Shown here one piece after another: positions 61,276 to 64,000 of a stretch of 64,000 nt of DNA (positions are counted from its first letter, which is position 1; each line of letters opens with the position of its first letter). The notes beneath the pieces are model-generated. The model searched no databases. It was not told the origin of the DNA and saw nothing but the letters and a program-made list of their open reading frames with translations. The position numbers were made by a program, and so were the translations under genes. The stretch spans positions 36,054-100,053 of the forward strand of contig NZ_JACTVI010000001.1 of NCBI RefSeq assembly GCF_014495685.1, in the 5' to 3' direction. Origin of the DNA: Streptomyces sp. TRM68367 (lineage in GTDB: Bacteria; Actinomycetota; Actinomycetes; Streptomycetales; Streptomycetaceae).

Positions 61276-62859
61276 ATGACCGTTTTGGACGAGGCGCCGG
61301 GTGAGCCGACGGACGCGCACGGGCGAGTGGCCGAGCTGCACGAGATCCGTGCCCAGGCCCAGGCGGGCCCCAGCGAGAAGGCGACCGAGGCACAGCACGC
61401 CAAGGGCAAGCTGACCGCGCGGGAGCGGATCGAGCTCCTCCTCGACCCGGGTTCCTTCCGGGAGGTCGAGCAGCTGCGCCGGCACCGGGCGACCGGGTTC
61501 GGCCTGGAGGCCAAGAAGCCGTACACCGACGGTGTGGTCACCGGCTGGGGCACGGTGGAGGGCCGGACGGTATTCGTCTACGCCCATGACTTCCGTATCT
61601 TCGGCGGCGCGCTGGGCGAGGCCCACGCCACCAAGATCCACAAGATCATGGACATGGCCATCGCGGCCGGGGCGCCCCTGGTCTCGCTCAACGACGGCGC
61701 GGGCGCCCGCATCCAGGAGGGCGTCTCCGCCCTCGCCGGGTACGGCGGCATCTTCCAGCGCAACACGAAGGCCTCCGGGGTCATCCCGCAGATCTCGGTG
61801 ATGCTCGGCCCGTGCGCGGGCGGCGCGGCCTACAGCCCCGCCCTGACGGACTTCGTCTTCATGGTCCGCGAGACCTCGCAGATGTTCATCACCGGCCCGG
61901 ATGTGGTCAAGGCCGTGACCGGCGAGGAGATCACCCAGAACGGCCTGGGCGGCGCCGACGTGCACGCCGAGACGAGCGGTGTGTGCCACTTCGCCTACGA
62001 CGACGAGGAGACCTGCCTCGCCGAGGTGCGCTACCTGCTGTCGTTGCTGCCGCAGAACAACCGCGAGAACCCGCCCCGGGTGGAGTCGTCCGACGCGGTC
62101 GACCGCCGCAGCGACGTCCTGCTGGACCTGGTCCCCGCGGACGGCAACCGGCCGTACGACATGGCCAAGGTCATCGAGGAGATCGTCGACGACGGCGAGT
62201 ACCTCGAGGTCCACGAGCGCTGGGCGCGCAACATCATCTGCGCGCTGGGCCGCCTCGACGGCCAGGTGGTCGGCATCATCGCCAACCAACCGCAGGTGCT
62301 GGCAGGGGTCCTGGACATTGAGGCTTCGGAAAAAGCTGCGCGCTTTGTCCAGATGTGCGACGCTTTCAACATCCCGATCGTCACGTTCCTGGATGTGCCT
62401 GGGTTCCTGCCGGGAGTGGATCAGGAGCACGGCGGGATCATCCGGCACGGTGCGAAGCTGCTGTACGCCTACTGCAACGCGACCGTGCCGAGGATCTCGC
62501 TGATCCTGCGCAAGGCGTACGGCGGTGCCTACATCGTCATGGACAGCCAGTCCATCGGTGCCGACCTGACCTATGCCTGGCCGACGAACGAGATCGCGGT
62601 GATGGGTGCGGAGGGCGCGGCGGGCGTCATCTTCCGCCGGCAGATCGCCGAGGCCGAGGATCCCGAGGCCATGCGGCAGAAGATGGTCAAGGAGTACAAG
62701 TCCGAGCTCATGCACCCGTACTACGCGGCCGAGCGCGGTCTGGTGGACGACGTGATCGACCCGGCCGAGACCCGCGAGGCGCTCGCCCGCTCGCTGGCGA
62801 TGCTCCAGACCAAGCACGCCGACCTGCCCTCCCGCAAGCACGGCAACCCGCCCCAGTAA
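61276..62859 (+). CDS. accB: Acyl-CoA carboxylase beta (carboxyltransferase) subunit
   Basis: Transfers carboxyl from biotin to acetyl- or propionyl-CoA, giving malonyl- or methylmalonyl-CoA for fatty acid and polyketide synthesis. The 527-residue crotonase-type dimer has the two oxyanion loops (SGVIPQISVMLGPCAGGAAY; RISLILRKAYGGAYIVM) and the ARERIELLLDPGSFREVEQL N-terminus. Position followed by accE fits S. coelicolor SCO5535/5536. Residue identity at the position that sets acyl length is not something I can judge. TAAGGT at 61264-61269, 6 nt before the ATG, suggests a leaderless mRNA. Confidence 0.95.
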   Translation: MTVLDEAPGEPTDAHGRVAELHEIRAQAQAGPSEKATEAQHAKGKLTARERIELLLDPGSFREVEQLRRHRATGFGLEAKKPYTDGVVTGWGTVEGRTVFVYAHDFRIFGGALGEAHATKIHKIMDMAIAAGAPLVSLNDGAGARIQEGVSALAGYGGIFQRNTKASGVIPQISVMLGPCAGGAAYSPALTDFVFMVRETSQMFITGPDVVKAVTGEEITQNGLGGADVHAETSGVCHFAYDDEETCLAEVRYLLSLLPQNNRENPPRVESSDAVDRRSDVLLDLVPADGNRPYDMAKVIEEIVDDGEYLEVHERWARNIICALGRLDGQVVGIIANQPQVLAGVLDIEASEKAARFVQMCDAFNIPIVTFLDVPGFLPGVDQEHGGIIRHGAKLLYAYCNATVPRISLILRKAYGGAYIVMDSQSIGADLTYAWPTNEIAVMGAEGAAGVIFRRQIAEAEDPEAMRQKMVKEYKSELMHPYYAAERGLVDDVIDPAETREALARSLAMLQTKHADLPSRKHGNPPQ

Positions 62860-62916
62860 CCGAGCGGACCCATCGCGGCAACCCCGCGGACCCCTCTCTC
62901 ACGGAGACTGACACCC

Positions 62917-63111
62917 ATGGACAACTCTGACATCCGCGTCGAGAAGGGCCACGCCGAGCCCGAGGAAGTCGCCGCCATCACGGCGATCCTGCTGGCGCGC
63001 GCGGCGGCCGAGCCCACGGACCCGACTCCGGCCCACCGCGGCCGCGTGAAGGCCGGCTGGCGCCGCCTGGAGCGCGAGCCGGGCTTCCGGGCCCCGCACA
63101 GCTGGCGCTGA
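62917..63111 (+). CDS. accE: Acyl-CoA carboxylase epsilon subunit
   Basis: A 64-residue small subunit found only in actinobacteria; it binds the beta subunit and greatly stimulates the complex. The product begins MDNSDIRVEKGHAEPEEVAA, has the EEVAAITAILLARAA helix, and ends WRRLEREPGFRAPHSWR, the conserved tail. It lies 57 nt after accB. ACGGAGACTGACACCC precedes the ATG. A strong hairpin terminates the operon. Confidence 0.93.
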   Translation: MDNSDIRVEKGHAEPEEVAAITAILLARAAAEPTDPTPAHRGRVKAGWRRLEREPGFRAPHSWR

Positions 63112-63127
63112 GCTCTGTAGGGCGCGT

Positions 63128-63168
63128 ACGGCCCCGCTCCTCTCTGTTGTTCGGGAGGGCGGGGCCGT
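63128..63168 (+). terminator. accB-accE terminator
   Basis: 10-bp stem ACGGCCCCGC (63128-63137) with GCGGGGCCGT (63159-63168), 21-nt loop with additional pairing, followed by TG. It starts 16 nt after the accE stop and also sits near the end of the convergent gene at 63178. Confidence 0.8.
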
Positions 63169-63177
63169 TGCGTGCGG

Positions 63178-63582
63178 TCAGAGGATGGTGACCTCTGCGC
63201 CGGGGAGGTGATACCGCCGCCTGAACTCCCCGTCCCGGTCGGTGCCTTCGGGGGCGAACAGCGACCTGTCCGGCAACCGCTCCAGGATCCCCGGCGATCT
63301 CCGCGCCCAAGGACGTGCTCGCTCGGTCCGGCCGGCGCTCGCACCGAACCCGTCACCCGGCGCACGACCTCCGCCGGGTTCACGTCCGAACACGGCGTCC
63401 GCGATCTCCTCGAACGGCCGCTGCACGCTCCGCTGGAGCCGCAGGCCGGAGACCCGCAGCCGCACCAGCTCGGCCATCGACATGTGGCGTGCCTGCTCGC
63501 GCCGTTTCCCGCCGAGCCATGCCCGGGCCGCCGCCCGTGCCACGGTCGTCCCCAGCCGTAAGGCGGCTGCCTCCGCGCGCAT
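63178..63582 (-). pseudogene. Truncated N-terminal part of a NACHT/STAND-type protein
   Basis: The 134-residue frame begins MRAEAAALRLGTTVARAAAR, then AWLGGKRREQARHMSMAELV and RLRVSGLRLQRSVQRPFEEI, continuing to ADAVFGRE. That helical 'AxAWLGxxR...LxxLVRxRVxGLRxQRxVERQFExIADAV' pattern is what I associate with the N-terminal helical domain of streptomycete NACHT NTPases (NLR-like, over 700 residues). After it the sequence becomes Gly/Arg-rich without pattern and ends EFRRRYHLPGAEVTIL. No NTPase domain follows, so the gene is truncated or internally deleted. ATG 63582 has GGGGAGAGG upstream, so the fragment could still be made. Confidence 0.5.
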
Positions 63583-63609
63583 CCCCGTACCTCTCCCCGC
63601 AAGAAACCA

Positions 63610-63645
63610 CGGCCCTCATCCCTCCCACAGGAGGAACGAGGGCCG
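63610..63645 (-). terminator. cvnD terminator
   Basis: CGGCCCTC (63610-63617) pairs with GAGGGCCG (63638-63645); the inner CCTCC (63621-63625) pairs with GGAGG (63630-63634). On the minus strand it lies 18 nt after the cvnD stop and is followed by TGGTTTCTT. Confidence 0.85.
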
Positions 63646-63662
63646 CAAGGTGATGGTGCCGA

Positions 63663-64000
63663 CTACCGCAGGCGGGCCATGAGCGCGTGCTCCACCAGCG
63701 TGATCAGCGTGGACTTCGCGTCGGCCCGATGCCGGGCGTCGGTGGTGATGATCGGGGTGTCCGGGCCGATCTGGAGGGCTTCGCGGACCTCGTCGGGGTT
63801 GTACGGCTGCTGGCCGTCGAAGCCGTTCAGCGCGATGACGAAGGGCAGGCCGCTGTTCTCGAAGTAGTCCACGGCCGGGAAGCAGTCCGCCAGGCGCCGG
63901 GTGTCCACGAGCACCACCGCGCCGATGGCGCCGCGTACCAGGTCGTCCCACATGAACCAGAACCGGTCCTGACCGGGGGTGCCGAACAGGTACAGGATCA
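63663..64000 (-). CDS. cvnD: Conservon GTPase CvnD, C-terminal part
   Basis: The frame runs from the window edge to a stop at 63663; the first part lies outside. The visible 112 residues show the switch II/G3 motif LFGTPGQDRFWFMWDDLVRG and the G4-like ALNGFD in place of NKxD, then PIITTDARH. These are hallmarks of the small GTPase of actinobacterial conservons (CvnA kinase, CvnB roadblock, CvnC, CvnD), membrane-associated switches controlling development and antibiotic production. In S. coelicolor cvn1 lies at this distance from accE. The other Cvn genes would be upstream of this gene, beyond the window. Confidence 0.9.
   Translation of the reverse strand, partial: ILYLFGTPGQDRFWFMWDDLVRGAIGAVVLVDTRRLADCFPAVDYFENSGLPFVIALNGFDGQQPYNPDEVREALQIGPDTPIITTDARHRADAKSTLITLVEHALMARLR

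Overview
The window is chromosomal DNA from a Streptomyces-type actinobacterium. GC is very high, most codons end in G or C, and GTG starts are common. The gene content is typical of the genus: accB/accE acyl-CoA carboxylase, the start of a conservon (cvnD), a short-form putB/pruA proline module, and c-di-GMP enzymes beside ligA and ilvB. From memory, the order ligA, rmdB, gatCAB ... ilvBNC, serA ... putB/pruA ... leuB, ilvE, cimA ... accB, accE, cvnD follows the S. coelicolor SCO5494-SCO5541 core, interrupted by species-specific inserts. I see no rRNA, tRNA, CRISPR, transposase, integrase or phage gene.

Layout. 1-8.9 kb: 3' end of a MetE-like gene, ligA with a DNA-damage-type promoter upstream, a membrane GGDEF-EAL protein (RmdB-like), and gatC-gatA-(79-aa protein)-gatB. 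8.9-18 kb: methyltransferase, two small acidic-tailed membrane proteins, an MMPL exporter, a GNAT acetyltransferase, a very small basic protein, and a large LuxR-family ATPase regulator carrying a perfect 105-bp tandem duplication. 18-25 kb: sugar dehydrogenase lipoprotein, aldo/keto reductase, 2-hydroxyacid dehydrogenase, and a GGDEF protein with a degenerate EAL domain (CdgE-like). 25-30.5 kb: ilvB-ilvN, ilvC, serA, headed by a ribosome-mediated attenuator. 30.5-38 kb: a drug MFS exporter divergent from its TetR repressor across a 13-bp-periodic operator array, then an Opp/Dpp-type importer operon with a fused permease and a Zur-like box over its promoter. 38-44 kb: PucR-type regulator, putB-pruA, a prolyl-iminopeptidase-like hydrolase, and an oxidoreductase with an abnormal tail. 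44-51 kb: Tat-exported phosphatase, leuB, ilvE, cimA; cimA has its own Ile-Ile leader peptide and attenuator. 51-61 kb: an accessory patch with gene remnants (GH3 glucosidase tail, YceI fragment), a TPM-like membrane protein, a glycosyltransferase, an EamA transporter plus HpnR-like radical SAM methylase, an SDR and a family-8 polysaccharide lyase. 61-64 kb: accB-accE, a truncated NACHT-type N-terminus and cvnD, which runs off the window.

How the genes fit together. The strongest theme is branched-chain amino acid synthesis: ilvB, ilvN, ilvC, leuB, ilvE and cimA all lie within 26 kb. Two of the units, ilvBN and cimA, are preceded by near-identical attenuator geometry: a leader peptide with rare Ile/Val/Leu codons, a hairpin directly after its stop codon, and a U-run terminator about 54 nt after the stop. 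The second theme is proline use. The third is a probable metal- or metallophore-related importer. Many start codons lie 6-8 nt after a TANNNT hexamer, which predicts numerous leaderless mRNAs.
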